Shown here: positions 27,526-35,723 of the stretch, piece after piece | Position numbering within the stretch: position 1 is the first letter of the stretch | Layout: every line of letters begins with the position of its first letter | NCBI GenBank assembly: GCA_016215625.1 | Contig: JACRIW010000038.1 | Span: forward strand, 62,001-126,000 | Direction: 5' to 3' | Source: Candidatus Eiseniibacteriota bacterium | GTDB taxonomy: Bacteria > Eisenbacteria > RBG-16-71-46 | DNA: 64,000 nt | Made by a program: the position numbers and the translations under genes | Notes under the pieces: model-generated | What the model was told of the DNA's origin: nothing | Seen by the model: only the letters and a program-made list of their open reading frames with translations | Database searches by the model: none

Positions 27526-28451
27526 CCGCACCGCATCGCATTCTCGTCGTCGGTTCCGTCGCGCTCGATTCCATCAAGACGCCCTACGGCGAGGTGGAGG
27601 ACGCGCTCGGCGGATCGGCGTCGTACTTCTCGTTCTCGGCGAGCCACTTCGCGCCCGTGTCCGTGGTCGCGGTCGTCGGCGACGACTTCCCGCAGGAGCA
27701 CCGCGACAAGTTCGACGCGCGCGGCGTGGACCTCTCGGGCCTCGAGACCGCGAAGGGCGGCACGTTCCGCTGGCGCGGCGAGTACATGGCCGAGCTCGGG
27801 CACGCGCACACGCTCGAGACCCAGCTCAACGTGTTCGCCGACTTCCATCCGAAGGTCGGCGCGAACCACCAGAAGGCGCCGTTCGTCTTCCTCGCGAACA
27901 TCGACCCCGAGCTGCAGCTCGAGGTGCTGTCGCAGATCAAGAAGCCCCTGCTCACGCTGTCCGACACCATGAACTACTGGATCGCGCGCAAACCCGACCG
28001 GGTGTTCGAGGTGCTGCGGCGCGTGGACGTGGCGCTCCTGAACGAGGAGGAGGCCCGCGCGCTCGCCGGCGAGACCCACCTCGCGAAGGCGGCCGAGAAG
28101 CTGCTCGAGCAGGGGGCGAACGCCGTGATCATCAAGAAGGGCGAGCACGGCGCGCTCTACCACTCGCGCGAGGAGCGCTTCATCACGCCGGCCTACCCGG
28201 TCACGGCGCTCTGCGACCCGACGGGCGCCGGCGACTCGTTCGCGGGCGGTTTCATCGGCATGCTCGCGCGCTTCGGGCGCACGGACGGCGAGGCGCTGCG
28301 CCAGGCGATGGCCTGCGGCACGGCCATGGCCTCGCTGGCGATCGAGTCGTTCAGCCCCGCCCGGCTGATCGAGACGGAGACGGCCGAGATCGAGGGACGC
28401 GTGCGGTCGCTGCACGGCATGGTGCACTACGACCTGTTCCCGATGTTCTGA
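27522..28451 (+). CDS. PfkB/ribokinase-family sugar or nucleoside kinase
   Basis: This 309-residue kinase has the PfkB N-terminal GSVALDSI..ALGGSASYFSFSASHF signature and the C-terminal catalytic motif DPTGAGDSFAGGFIGML (about 233), whose Asp is the base. Two other conserved-looking blocks (LSDTMNYWI; LNEEEARALAGE) match adenosine-kinase-like members. The substrate cannot be named. ATG start overlapping argS by 4 nt. Confidence 0.88.
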   Translation: MTAPHRILVVGSVALDSIKTPYGEVEDALGGSASYFSFSASHFAPVSVVAVVGDDFPQEHRDKFDARGVDLSGLETAKGGTFRWRGEYMAELGHAHTLETQLNVFADFHPKVGANHQKAPFVFLANIDPELQLEVLSQIKKPLLTLSDTMNYWIARKPDRVFEVLRRVDVALLNEEEARALAGETHLAKAAEKLLEQGANAVIIKKGEHGALYHSREERFITPAYPVTALCDPTGAGDSFAGGFIGMLARFGRTDGEALRQAMACGTAMASLAIESFSPARLIETETAEIEGRVRSLHGMVHYDLFPMF

Positions 28452-28469
28452 ACGCCCCACTGCAGGCGA

Positions 28470-28512
28470 ATGCCCCATCCGCATGTGACATCGGTCCTTG
28501 CGGATGGGGCAT
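28470..28512 (+). terminator. Long hairpin after pfkB
   Basis: A perfect 14-bp inverted repeat (ATGCCCCATCCGCA / TGCGGATGGGGCAT) encloses a 15-nt loop. It starts 18 nt past the stop. There is no T-run, and the right arm contains the -35 of the next promoter, so it may be regulatory as well as terminating. Confidence 0.65.
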
Positions 28513-28526
28513 CGTGCGTCTAGGCT
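28498..28526 (+). promoter_or_regulatory. Probable promoter of the 28571 gene
   Basis: TTGCGG, a 17-nt spacer and TAGGCT. The -35 lies within the right arm of the 28470-28512 hairpin. Leader about 38 nt. Confidence 0.5.
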
Positions 28527-28570
28527 GCCACGCAGCAGTTCCGCTTCGAGGGGGGAAGGATCTCATCGTC

Positions 28571-29338
28571 ATGAACGTCACCAGCACCACGCTCGCCTCG
28601 AAGGCCGAGGCCGCCATCCGGCGGCTCCGGGAGATCGAGGGCGTGAGCGTGCACGCGGATGGAGACGCCATCCGGGAAGTGCACGTCCTCACCAGTTCCG
28701 AGCGGCCCGCCAAGAACATCGTCCGCGACGTCCAGACCGTGCTGAAGACCCGGCTCGGCGTGACGATCGACCACCGTGTGGTCTCCGTCGCCCAGGCCAG
28801 CCCGGGCAGCGGGGCGGAGTTCGCCGCCGAACCCGAGCTCGCCGCCTCCGGCGCGCGTGCCGCAGCGCCCGCACCCGCGAGCGCCCCGGCCCCCGAGCCC
28901 GAGGTCGTGCGCGAGGAACGCATCCGTTTCGAGAGCGTCAACCTGTTCGTGTCCGGCCCGCGCACGCAGGCGCAGGTCGAGCTGCGCTGGAAGGGGCTGC
29001 CGCGCATCGGCAGCGCGTCGGGCTGGAGCGCCCGCGACGAGTCGCACCGCCTCGTCGCCCAGGCGACCGCCACGGCGGCGCAGGAGTTTCTCGCCGATCC
29101 CATGGCGATCGGCGTGCAGGGAGTGGAGTTCGTCGAGATCGGGCGGCATCGCACGGTGATCGTGATGCTGTCCCTGCTCGCGAACCGGCAGGAAAAAGTG
29201 GTGACGGGCAGCTGCCTCGTCGAGCAGGATACGCCGCAGGCGGTCGTCCTCGCGACGCTCGCCGCCCTGAACCGAGTGCTCGGCGGGTTGCGTGTGAAGG
29301 AACCCACCGAGTACGTGCTGCGCCCGACGACCAATTGA
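28571..29338 (+). CDS. Conserved-looking hypothetical protein, two-domain
   Basis: This 255-residue cytoplasmic protein is not recognised. An N-terminal domain of about 80 residues (IRRLREIEGVSVHADGDAIREVHVLT, then ERPAKNIVRDVQTVLKTRLGVTIDHRVVSVAQ) is joined by an Ala/Pro/Glu linker (about 90-118) to a C-terminal domain of about 135 residues. The latter ends ETP-like EQDTPQAVVLATLAALNRVLGGL, which recalls the repeating helix pattern of the LeuA regulatory domain, but this is weak. GGGGAAGGATCTCATCGTC precedes the ATG. A separate promoter and following hairpin make it a one-gene unit, next to the 16-residue micropeptide ORF. Confidence 0.65.
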   Translation: MNVTSTTLASKAEAAIRRLREIEGVSVHADGDAIREVHVLTSSERPAKNIVRDVQTVLKTRLGVTIDHRVVSVAQASPGSGAEFAAEPELAASGARAAAPAPASAPAPEPEVVREERIRFESVNLFVSGPRTQAQVELRWKGLPRIGSASGWSARDESHRLVAQATATAAQEFLADPMAIGVQGVEFVEIGRHRTVIVMLSLLANRQEKVVTGSCLVEQDTPQAVVLATLAALNRVLGGLRVKEPTEYVLRPTTN

Positions 29339-29343
29339 AAACC

Positions 29344-29364
29344 GCGCCGGCCTCGTGCCGGCGC
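29344..29364 (+). terminator. Hairpin after the 28571 gene
   Basis: A perfect 8-bp stem GCGCCGGC / GCCGGCGC with loop CTCGT lies 5 nt past the stop. There is no U-tract, so termination may be partial and the micropeptide region may be read through. Confidence 0.5.
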
Positions 29365-29399
29365 TCGAGACGACGAGACCGGCGACCCACACGGAGGCG

Positions 29400-29433
29400 A
29401 GCGAAGCGGAGCACACACCGACAGCGAAGCGGA
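29400..29433 (+). repeat. 11-bp direct repeat in the micropeptide leader
   Basis: AGCGAAGCGGA occurs at 29400-29410 and again at 29423-29433, 23 bases apart, in the otherwise non-coding leader before the 16-residue ORF. It may be a protein-binding or RNA element. Apart from this and the hairpins the 29339-29494 stretch holds nothing I recognise. Confidence 0.5.
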
Positions 29434-29478
29434 CCCATCTGCGGGACTCACGTACCCCTCGCAGAATCCCGATCCGAA

Positions 29479-29487
29479 AAGGAGGTG
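29479..29487 (+). promoter_or_regulatory. Consensus Shine-Dalgarno of the micropeptide ORF
   Basis: AAGGAGGTG is a nine-base match to the 16S 3' end, 7 nt before the ATG at 29495. It is the strongest ribosome-binding site in the window. Confidence 0.75.
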
Positions 29488-29494
29488 GGTCTCA

Positions 29495-29545
29495 ATGGAC
29501 TTCATCTACGAACTGATCGAGTTCCTCGGTCGCGCTGGCTGGTAA
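29495..29545 (+). CDS. 16-residue micropeptide
   Basis: ATG to TAA encodes MDFIYELIEFLGRAGW, too short for the ORF track. It follows a perfect Shine-Dalgarno at ideal spacing and is followed within 10 nt by a compact hairpin, so it looks like an independent translated unit rather than noise. The peptide is amphipathic and acidic with aromatic residues at both ends (Phe3, Tyr5, Phe10, Trp16) and one Arg. It could be a regulatory or membrane-associated peptide, or a secreted signal; no partner is proven. Its neighbours are the 255-residue hypothetical protein upstream and an HD-GYP gene downstream. Confidence 0.6.
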   Translation: MDFIYELIEFLGRAGW

Positions 29546-29554
29546 TGCACCGTA

Positions 29555-29579
29555 GGTCCTGATTCCAGGACCGGATTTC
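29555..29579 (+). terminator. Terminator-like hairpin after the micropeptide
   Basis: A perfect 7-bp stem GGTCCTG / CAGGACC with an ATTC tetraloop begins 9 nt past the TAA and is followed by GGATTTCT. Confidence 0.6.
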
Positions 29580-29644
29580 TCCGCAGTCGTCGCCGGTCTC
29601 TCGCTTTTCACGCCCCGTCACACGGCCCCCGGTATTCACCGACC

Positions 29645-30973
29645 TTGAGCGAAACGCCGTCCATCCGGCACCCGTTCCTGTTCCGCGCCTACTACGCCGC
29701 CGTCGTGCTCGGCGCCGTGGCGCTGGTGGCGTCGCAATTTCCCGCGGCCGCTCCCGTGCGCCCGGACCTGTGGGTCCTCGCGGGCGCCTTCGCCGTCCTC
29801 GCCGTGAGCGAGTGGAGCCCGATGGCGCTGCCGGGCGGGGGATTCGCCACCGCCAGCACGATCGTCGCGCTGCCGCTGCTCCTCGTCGTGGGCCCGTTCT
29901 GGGTGTCCGCCGTGGACGCCGCCGTCAACCTCGTCGTGCACGGCGTGCTGCGCCGCCGCGGGGCGGACCGCGTGCTGCACAACATGGCGATCTACACGCT
30001 CGGCTACTTCGCGACGGCCGCCGCGTTCACCACCACGGGCGGCACGCTCGGCGACGTGCGGTTCCCCGCGCACGCCTGGCCGTTGCTCGCGGCTTGCGCC
30101 ACCTACTTCGTCGTGAACTCGGGCTGCGTTTCGATCGTGATCGGGCTCACCGCGGGCCCGAGTCCGTGGCGCGTCTGGCAGCGCAACTTCCAGCAGGGGA
30201 TCCTGCACCACCTGTCGTTCGTGGCGCTCGGCGCGCTCGTGGCCGTGGTGTGGTTCGCGGCGGGACCGTGGGGCATCGGGCTCTTCGCCGTGCCGTTCCT
30301 CGTCTCGCGCTACTCGTTCCGCGTGCACCTCGAACTGCGCTCCGACCTCAAGGAGTTCGTGCGCGCGCTCACCGAGGTGCTCGAAGAGGTCGATCCGTAC
30401 ACGCGGCACCACTCGGTGCGCGTGTCGCAGTACGCCGTGCGCCTCGCGCGCGGGCTCAAGCGCCCCGAGTCCGAGGTGGACGAGATCGAGTACGCCGCGC
30501 TCGTGCACGACCTCGGCAAGATCGGTCCGCAGCACCAGTACATCCTGCAGAAGCCCGGCTCGCTCTCGCACGAGGAACAGCGCACGCTGCGCGCCCACCC
30601 CGCGGCCGGCGCCGAGATCGTCGCCAAGGTGCGCGCGCTGCGCCGCGCCTCGGAGATCGTGCTCTCGCACCACGAGCGTCCCGACGGGCTCGGCTACCCG
30701 TTCGGGCTGCGCTCGATCGACGTGCCGGTCGGCGCGCGCATCCTCAACGTCGCCGACGCGTTCGACGCGATGACCTCCGACCGCCCGTACCGCCGCGCGC
30801 TGCCGATGGACGCGGCGCTGCGCGAGCTCGAGCGCGGCGCGGGCACCCAGTTCGACGCGCAGGTGGTGAAGTGCCTGCTCGCGCTGCACCGCGTGGGCGA
30901 GTTCCCGCTCATCCCGAGCCCGAGCAGCGAGGACCTCCAGCTGCTGCGCCTCAAGACGAAGGTGGGAGGCTGA
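29645..30973 (+). CDS. Membrane-anchored HD-GYP domain protein
   Basis: This 442-residue protein has an N-terminal membrane region of about six or seven helices (YYAAVVLGAVALVASQF, TIVALPLLLVVGPFWVSAV and others, about 1-235) and a C-terminal HD-GYP phosphodiesterase domain. HHSVRVSQYAV, HDLGKIG, HHERPDGLGYPFGL and GARILNVADAFDAMTSDRPYRRAL give the metal-binding His/Asp residues and the GYP motif. Such proteins usually hydrolyse cyclic-di-GMP. The start is a TTG at 29645 without a Shine-Dalgarno. It overlaps purM by 1 nt (TGATG). Confidence 0.88.
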   Translation: MSETPSIRHPFLFRAYYAAVVLGAVALVASQFPAAAPVRPDLWVLAGAFAVLAVSEWSPMALPGGGFATASTIVALPLLLVVGPFWVSAVDAAVNLVVHGVLRRRGADRVLHNMAIYTLGYFATAAAFTTTGGTLGDVRFPAHAWPLLAACATYFVVNSGCVSIVIGLTAGPSPWRVWQRNFQQGILHHLSFVALGALVAVVWFAAGPWGIGLFAVPFLVSRYSFRVHLELRSDLKEFVRALTEVLEEVDPYTRHHSVRVSQYAVRLARGLKRPESEVDEIEYAALVHDLGKIGPQHQYILQKPGSLSHEEQRTLRAHPAAGAEIVAKVRALRRASEIVLSHHERPDGLGYPFGLRSIDVPVGARILNVADAFDAMTSDRPYRRALPMDAALRELERGAGTQFDAQVVKCLLALHRVGEFPLIPSPSSEDLQLLRLKTKVGG

Positions 30974-31989
30974 TGCGCTACTCGGACGCCGGCGTGGACA
31001 TCTCGCGTTCCGACGCGATCAAGGACGAAGTCGTCGCCGAGATCCGCAGCACCTGGGGCGAATCCGTGCGCCCGCTGGTCGGCGGGTTCGCGGGCGTGAT
31101 GCGCTATCCCGGCGCGGCCCCGATGGTGGCCGCGACGATGGACGGCGTCGGCACGAAGCTGCATCTCGCGATGCGCGCGGGCCGGCTGGACGACGCCGCG
31201 GCCGACCTCGTCTACCACGGCGCGAACGACCTGCTCGTGCACGGCGCGAAGCCGCTCGCGTTCCTCGACTACGTCGCGCAGGCGAAGCTGGACCCCGAGG
31301 CCGTGCTCGCGGTCGTGCGCGGGCTCTCGCGCGCCTGCCGCGAAGTGGGCGCCGCGCTGCTCGGCGGCGAGACCGCGGAGATGCCCGACACGTACCTGCC
31401 CGAGGTGATCGACGTCGCCGGCTGCATGCTCGGCGTCGTGGACGACGCCCTGCTGCTCGACGGCAGCCGCGTGCGCGCCGGGGACGCCGTGCTCGGGATC
31501 GCGGGCTCGGGACTGCACACGAACGGCTATTCGCTCGCGCGCAAGGTGCTCGCCGCGTCCGGCCTGGCGCTGACCGACGCGCTGCCGGGTGGCGCGGGCG
31601 AGAGCGTCGGCGAGGCGCTGCTGCAGCCGCACCGCTGGTACGGCCGCGCGCTGCTGCCGCTCGCCGCGGCGGGCCGCGTGCGCGCGATGGCGCACGTGAC
31701 CGGCGGCGGCATCTCGGGAAATCTCGTGCGCGTGCTGCCCGAAGGCTGCCGCGCGCACGTGCGCATGACCTGGCCCGAGCCCGCGGTGTTCCGCTGGCTG
31801 CGCGAGGCCGGCGGCGTGCCGATCGAGGATGCGCGCACCGCGCTCAACCTCGGCGTCGGCATGGTGGTGGTGACCGCGCCCGGCGACGAAGCCGGCGTGC
31901 TCGATAACCTGGCCGCCGCGGGCGAGACCGCCTGGCGGATCGGCGAGGTGGCCGCGGGAGAGCGCGGCGTGGAGTGGACGGCCCCCTGA
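30973..31989 (+). CDS. purM: Phosphoribosylformylglycinamidine cyclo-ligase (AIR synthetase)
   Basis: This 338-residue PurM closes the imidazole ring, converting FGAM to AIR with ATP. Characteristic blocks are YSDAGVDISRSDAIK, VAATMDGVGTKLHLA, LLGGETAEMPDTY and GSGLHTNGYSLAR. The length matches the family. Its ATG shares bases with the stop of the HD-GYP gene, so translation is coupled. Confidence 0.97.
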   Translation: MRYSDAGVDISRSDAIKDEVVAEIRSTWGESVRPLVGGFAGVMRYPGAAPMVAATMDGVGTKLHLAMRAGRLDDAAADLVYHGANDLLVHGAKPLAFLDYVAQAKLDPEAVLAVVRGLSRACREVGAALLGGETAEMPDTYLPEVIDVAGCMLGVVDDALLLDGSRVRAGDAVLGIAGSGLHTNGYSLARKVLAASGLALTDALPGGAGESVGEALLQPHRWYGRALLPLAAAGRVRAMAHVTGGGISGNLVRVLPEGCRAHVRMTWPEPAVFRWLREAGGVPIEDARTALNLGVGMVVVTAPGDEAGVLDNLAAAGETAWRIGEVAAGERGVEWTAP

Positions 31990-32011
31990 GTGGTGCACAC
32001 GCCCCCGAGGC

Positions 32012-33079
32012 GTGGAGGTGGCGGTGGAAGGGCGGACGGAACGGGGACGGGAGCGCGCGCGCCGGGGCGGCGCCGCGGGCGCCGGGAGCGCCGGGAGTTT
32101 CACGAGGCTCGAGCCCGTGGAGCTGGTGGGGGAATCGCCCGCCTGGCGCGAACTGGTCGAGCAGGTGCCGAAGGTGGCGCGCAGCGGGCTGCCCGTGCTG
32201 CTGCTCGGCGAGACCGGCACGGGCAAGGAACTCGTGGCGCGGGCCATCCATCTCGCGAGCGAGCGCTCCGGCGCGGAGTTCGTCGCGCACAACTGCGGGG
32301 CGACGCCGGACACCCTGATCGAGAGCGAACTGTTCGGGCACGTGCGCGGCTCGTTCACGGGTGCCTCGGGCGATCGCGAAGGGCTGTTCGACGCGGCGCA
32401 GGGCGGGACGCTGTTCCTCGACGAGATCGGGGACGCGAGCGCGCTGCTGCAGACGAAGCTGCTGCGCGTGCTGCAGGAGGGCGAGGCGCGCCGCGTGGGC
32501 GAGACGCGCGTGCGGCGCGTGGACGTGCGCGTCATCGCGGCCACGCACCGCGCGCTCGACAAGGTGGTGGGCGCCGGCGCGTTCCGCTCCGACCTGTACT
32601 TCCGGCTCGGCGCGGTGCGGCTGCGGCTGCCGGCGCTGCGCGAGCGCGGGCGCGACGTGCTGCTGCTCGCGCGCCACTTCCTCGCGCAGGCCGCGGCGCG
32701 CGAGCGCACGCACCCGCCGGCGCTGGAGCCGGGGCTCGCCGAGCGGCTGCTCACGTACCGCTGGCCGGGCAACGTGCGCGAGCTGGCGAACGCCTGCCAC
32801 TACGCGGTGCGCGTCGCGGGCGCGCGCCATCTCGTGAGCGAGGCGCACTGGCCGGAGACCCCGTTCGCCGAGAGCGTGGCGGAGCACGACGGCCTGCACG
32901 CCGAGACGCGGGCGCTCGAGGAGCGGCGGCTGCGCGAGGCGCTGCGGCGCACGCACGGCAACAAGACCCAGGCGGCGCGCGCGCTCGGGCTGAGCCGGCA
33001 GGGGCTGATCAAGAAACTCCAGCGCATGGGGCTCGCGCGCGTCCCGGCTTCGCTTGACGATGGCGAGGGCGCTGTCTAG
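32012..33079 (+). CDS. Sigma-54-dependent transcriptional activator without receiver domain
   Basis: This 355-residue bacterial enhancer-binding protein has a short Arg/Gly-rich N-terminus (1-30), a central AAA+ domain and a Fis-type HTH. Walker A is GETGTGKE (about 70), the sigma-54 contact loop reads GSFTGA (canonical GAFTGA), Walker B is GTLFLDEIGD, and the Arg-finger region RSDLYFRL follows. The C-terminal HTH is NKTQAARALGLSRQGLIKKLQRMGL. There is no response-regulator, GAF or PAS sensory domain. The GTG at 32012 is weakly supported; GTGs at 32018 or 32024 are possible. Confidence 0.9.
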   Translation: MEVAVEGRTERGRERARRGGAAGAGSAGSFTRLEPVELVGESPAWRELVEQVPKVARSGLPVLLLGETGTGKELVARAIHLASERSGAEFVAHNCGATPDTLIESELFGHVRGSFTGASGDREGLFDAAQGGTLFLDEIGDASALLQTKLLRVLQEGEARRVGETRVRRVDVRVIAATHRALDKVVGAGAFRSDLYFRLGAVRLRLPALRERGRDVLLLARHFLAQAAARERTHPPALEPGLAERLLTYRWPGNVRELANACHYAVRVAGARHLVSEAHWPETPFAESVAEHDGLHAETRALEERRLREALRRTHGNKTQAARALGLSRQGLIKKLQRMGLARVPASLDDGEGAV

Positions 33080-33082
33080 CGT
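33054..33082 (+). promoter_or_regulatory. Probable promoter of the Gfo/Idh-lnt unit
   Basis: TTGACG, a 17-nt spacer and TAGCGT, lying over the last codons of the sigma-54 activator. Leader about 77 nt. Confidence 0.6.
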
Positions 33083-33165
33083 GCGTGCGCACTCGGAAGG
33101 CGGGTCCATGGTGGGACCCCTCGCGCCGCACCGCGGCGCCGGAAGTGATCCACACGGGAGGTCGC

Positions 33166-34179
33166 GTGCCCAAGAAGGCTCTGAAGATCGGACTCATCGG
33201 CGTCGGCGCGGCCGCGCAGGTGAACCATATCCCCGCGCTCATGAAGATCGAGGGGCTCGAACTCGTGGCGCTCTGCGACCGCGATCCCGAGAAGGCCCAG
33301 CGTGTCGCGCAGAAGTTCGGTATCCCGCGCGCGGTCGGCCGCACCGAGGACCTGCTCGACGACGACACGATCGACGCGGTGGACATCTGCACCCCGAACT
33401 ACCTGCACGCGCCGATGGCGATCGCCGCGCTCGAATCGGGCAAGCACGTGCTGTGCGAGCGCCCGCTCGCGCGCAGCAGCGAGGAAGCCGCCGCGATGGT
33501 GAAGGCCGCGAAGAAGGCGGACCGGCATCTCATGTGCGCGGTGCAGCACCGCTTCCGTCCCGACGCGCAGTTGCTGCGCAAGTTCGTGGACAAGGGCGAC
33601 CTCGGCGACATCTTCCTCGCGAAGGCCGGCTGGCTGCGCCAGAAGACCGAGTGGGACTCGGACGAGTGGCGCCGCCAGAAGCGCGAGTCCGGCGGCGGCG
33701 TGGTGCTCGACCTCGGCTTCCAGATGCTCGACCTGTCGCTCTGGGTGCTCGGCTCGCACAAGGTGACCTCGGTCACGGCGAGCGTGCACCGCACGAAGAA
33801 GGGCGACGTCGAGGACAGCGCGACCGCGTTCTTCCGGCTCGAGTCGGGCGCGACGCTCACGCTCGAACTGTCGTGGGGCCTGCTCATGGAGAAGGACTTC
33901 GCCTACCTGAACCTGTTCGGTTCGGGCGGCGCGGCCCTGCTCAACCCGTTCCGTGTCCACAAGGGCATGCACGGCACGCTCGTCAACGTCACGCCCGCGC
34001 TCGAGACTCCGAAGAACCAGTACAAGCAGTCCATGGAGGCCCAGGTCGAGCACTTCGTCGAAACGCTGCGCACGGGCAAGAAGCCCATGGGCAGCGCGGA
34101 CGAGGTGCTGGCCGTGATGCAGCTGATGGACGCCGTGTACAAGAGCGCCGAGCTGGGCAAGGAGGTCAAGGTCGGGTGA
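33166..34179 (+). CDS. Gfo/Idh/MocA-family NAD(P)-dependent oxidoreductase
   Basis: This 337-residue protein has an N-terminal Rossmann fold (KIGLIGVGAAAQVNHIPAL, starting at residue 5) and the family C-terminal alpha/beta domain. The usual catalytic EKP motif reads CERPLA near residue 99, and GGVVLDLGFQMLDLSLWVLG supplies the conserved Asp/Gln region. The substrate is unknown; it probably acts on a sugar or a cyclitol. I chose the GTG at 33166 with GGGAGGTCGC upstream over the longer frame that crosses the promoter. The lnt start overlaps the stop by 4 nt. Confidence 0.85.
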   Translation: MPKKALKIGLIGVGAAAQVNHIPALMKIEGLELVALCDRDPEKAQRVAQKFGIPRAVGRTEDLLDDDTIDAVDICTPNYLHAPMAIAALESGKHVLCERPLARSSEEAAAMVKAAKKADRHLMCAVQHRFRPDAQLLRKFVDKGDLGDIFLAKAGWLRQKTEWDSDEWRRQKRESGGGVVLDLGFQMLDLSLWVLGSHKVTSVTASVHRTKKGDVEDSATAFFRLESGATLTLELSWGLLMEKDFAYLNLFGSGGAALLNPFRVHKGMHGTLVNVTPALETPKNQYKQSMEAQVEHFVETLRTGKKPMGSADEVLAVMQLMDAVYKSAELGKEVKVG

Positions 34180-35723
34180 GCCGTTCCCGATCGGACCTGT
34201 GGCTTTCCGCCGCGTCGGGCCTCGCGCTCGGCGCGGCGTTTCTTCCGTGGTCCGGCGGCGCGCTCGCGTGGGCCGCGTTCGTGCCGCTGCTCTTCGCGCT
34301 CGAACGCCGCGTCGCCGCGGGCGAGTCGCTCCGCGCGTGCTTCCGGCTCGGCTACGCGGGCGGGTTCGCGTTCTTCCTCGTCGGCACGCACTGGATCGGG
34401 CTGCTCTCCGACGTCGCGATGACGGTGCCCGTGCTCAAGTACGCGGGCTGGGTGCTCTCGGCCGCGTACCTCGGGCTCTTCTGGGGCGCGGCCGCGGCGG
34501 TGGCCGCATGGCTCGCGCGCCGCTCCGGTATCGCGGCACGGTGGACGTTCGCCGTGGCCCTGATGCTGATCGAGTGGGTGCGGGGCGCCGGCGACATCGG
34601 CTTCCCGTGGTTCCAGCCCGGGTACACGCAGTACGCGACGAGCGCGCTCGGGCTCGCCGCCGCGGGCGGCGTCTTCGCGGTGACGGCGTGGGTGCTGCTC
34701 GTGAACGCGTGCGTGCTCGGCGCGACGCGCGACCGCACGCCGCGCGACTTCGTGTGGCTCGCGCTCGTGCTCGCGGGCGGGCTCGGCGCGGGCGCGTGGC
34801 TGCGCGGTGCCCCGATCGCGACGGACGGAACGCGGCCGCGCGTCGCGCTCGTGCAGGGCAACATCCCCGGCGAGGAGAAGTGGTCGGGCCGGCACCAGGA
34901 GGAGATCCTCGCGCGCTTCCTCGCGCTCTCCGACAGCGCGTTCGCCGCGCCGCCGGAAGGCGGCGCCACGGCGAGGCCCGTGATGGTCGTGTGGCCCGAG
35001 ACCGCGACGGGTTCGTACCTGCGCAAGCAGCTCGCGCAGTCCATCGCGGTGGCGCGCTGGGCGTCTCGCACCGGCGCCGCGGTGTTCGCGGGCTACGCCG
35101 ACTACAGCTACGACGCGGACGGCAAGCCGCAGCCCTGGAACGCCGCGGGGATCTGGAATCCGGACGGCCGGTTGTCGCCCACCTACGCGAAGCGCCACCT
35201 CGTGCCCTTCGGTGAGCGCATGCCGTTCCAGTGGCTCGTGCCGGCGCTCGGCCGCGTGGATTTCGGCCAGGCCGAGTGGGCGCAGGGGACGGGGCCGGTC
35301 GTGTTCGACGGCCAGACGGGGAAGTTCTCCGCGCTCATCTGCTTCGAGTCCATCTTTCCCGAGCTCGCGCGCGCGGACGTGAACGCGGGTTCGCGCTGCC
35401 TCGTGATCGTGACGACCGACGAGTGGTTCGGGCGCAGCGCCGCGGTGTTCCAGCACGCGGCGATGGCGCGGTTCCGCGCGGTCGAGAACGGCGTGCCCGT
35501 GCTGCGCTGCGCGAACACCGGGCTCACGCAGGTCATCGACGCGCGCGGCGCCGTGGTCGCGGAGGCGCCCGCGTTCCGCGCGGCGGTGCTCACCGCCGCG
35601 GTGCCCCCGCCGCGCGAGGGCCGCACGCCCTATTCGCGCACGGGGGACTGGCCGGTCGCGGTCGCGGCGATCGCCGCCGTGGCGATCGCCGCGTCGCGAC
35701 GGGGCGTCAGTCGATCGGCTTGA
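34176..35723 (+). CDS. lnt: Apolipoprotein N-acyltransferase
   Basis: This 515-residue inner-membrane enzyme adds the third acyl chain to lipoproteins, which in diderms prepares them for Lol sorting. Six or more N-terminal transmembrane helices (about 8-215) precede a nitrilase-like domain. The catalytic triad is visible as WPETAT (Glu275), YAKRHLVPFGERMPF (Lys339) and ICFESIFPE (Cys389), matching E. coli spacing. GTG start overlapping the oxidoreductase. Its end overlaps the carbonic anhydrase gene by 17 nt tail to tail. Confidence 0.95.
   Translation: MSRSRSDLWLSAASGLALGAAFLPWSGGALAWAAFVPLLFALERRVAAGESLRACFRLGYAGGFAFFLVGTHWIGLLSDVAMTVPVLKYAGWVLSAAYLGLFWGAAAAVAAWLARRSGIAARWTFAVALMLIEWVRGAGDIGFPWFQPGYTQYATSALGLAAAGGVFAVTAWVLLVNACVLGATRDRTPRDFVWLALVLAGGLGAGAWLRGAPIATDGTRPRVALVQGNIPGEEKWSGRHQEEILARFLALSDSAFAAPPEGGATARPVMVVWPETATGSYLRKQLAQSIAVARWASRTGAAVFAGYADYSYDADGKPQPWNAAGIWNPDGRLSPTYAKRHLVPFGERMPFQWLVPALGRVDFGQAEWAQGTGPVVFDGQTGKFSALICFESIFPELARADVNAGSRCLVIVTTDEWFGRSAAVFQHAAMARFRAVENGVPVLRCANTGLTQVIDARGAVVAEAPAFRAAVLTAAVPPPREGRTPYSRTGDWPVAVAAIAAVAIAASRRGVSRSA

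Noticed and set aside
29495-29562. 28498-29562 ORF as a real gene overlapping the micropeptide
   Set aside because: It is an Arg-rich wrong-frame shadow of the 28571 gene that simply runs on through the intergenic hairpins.
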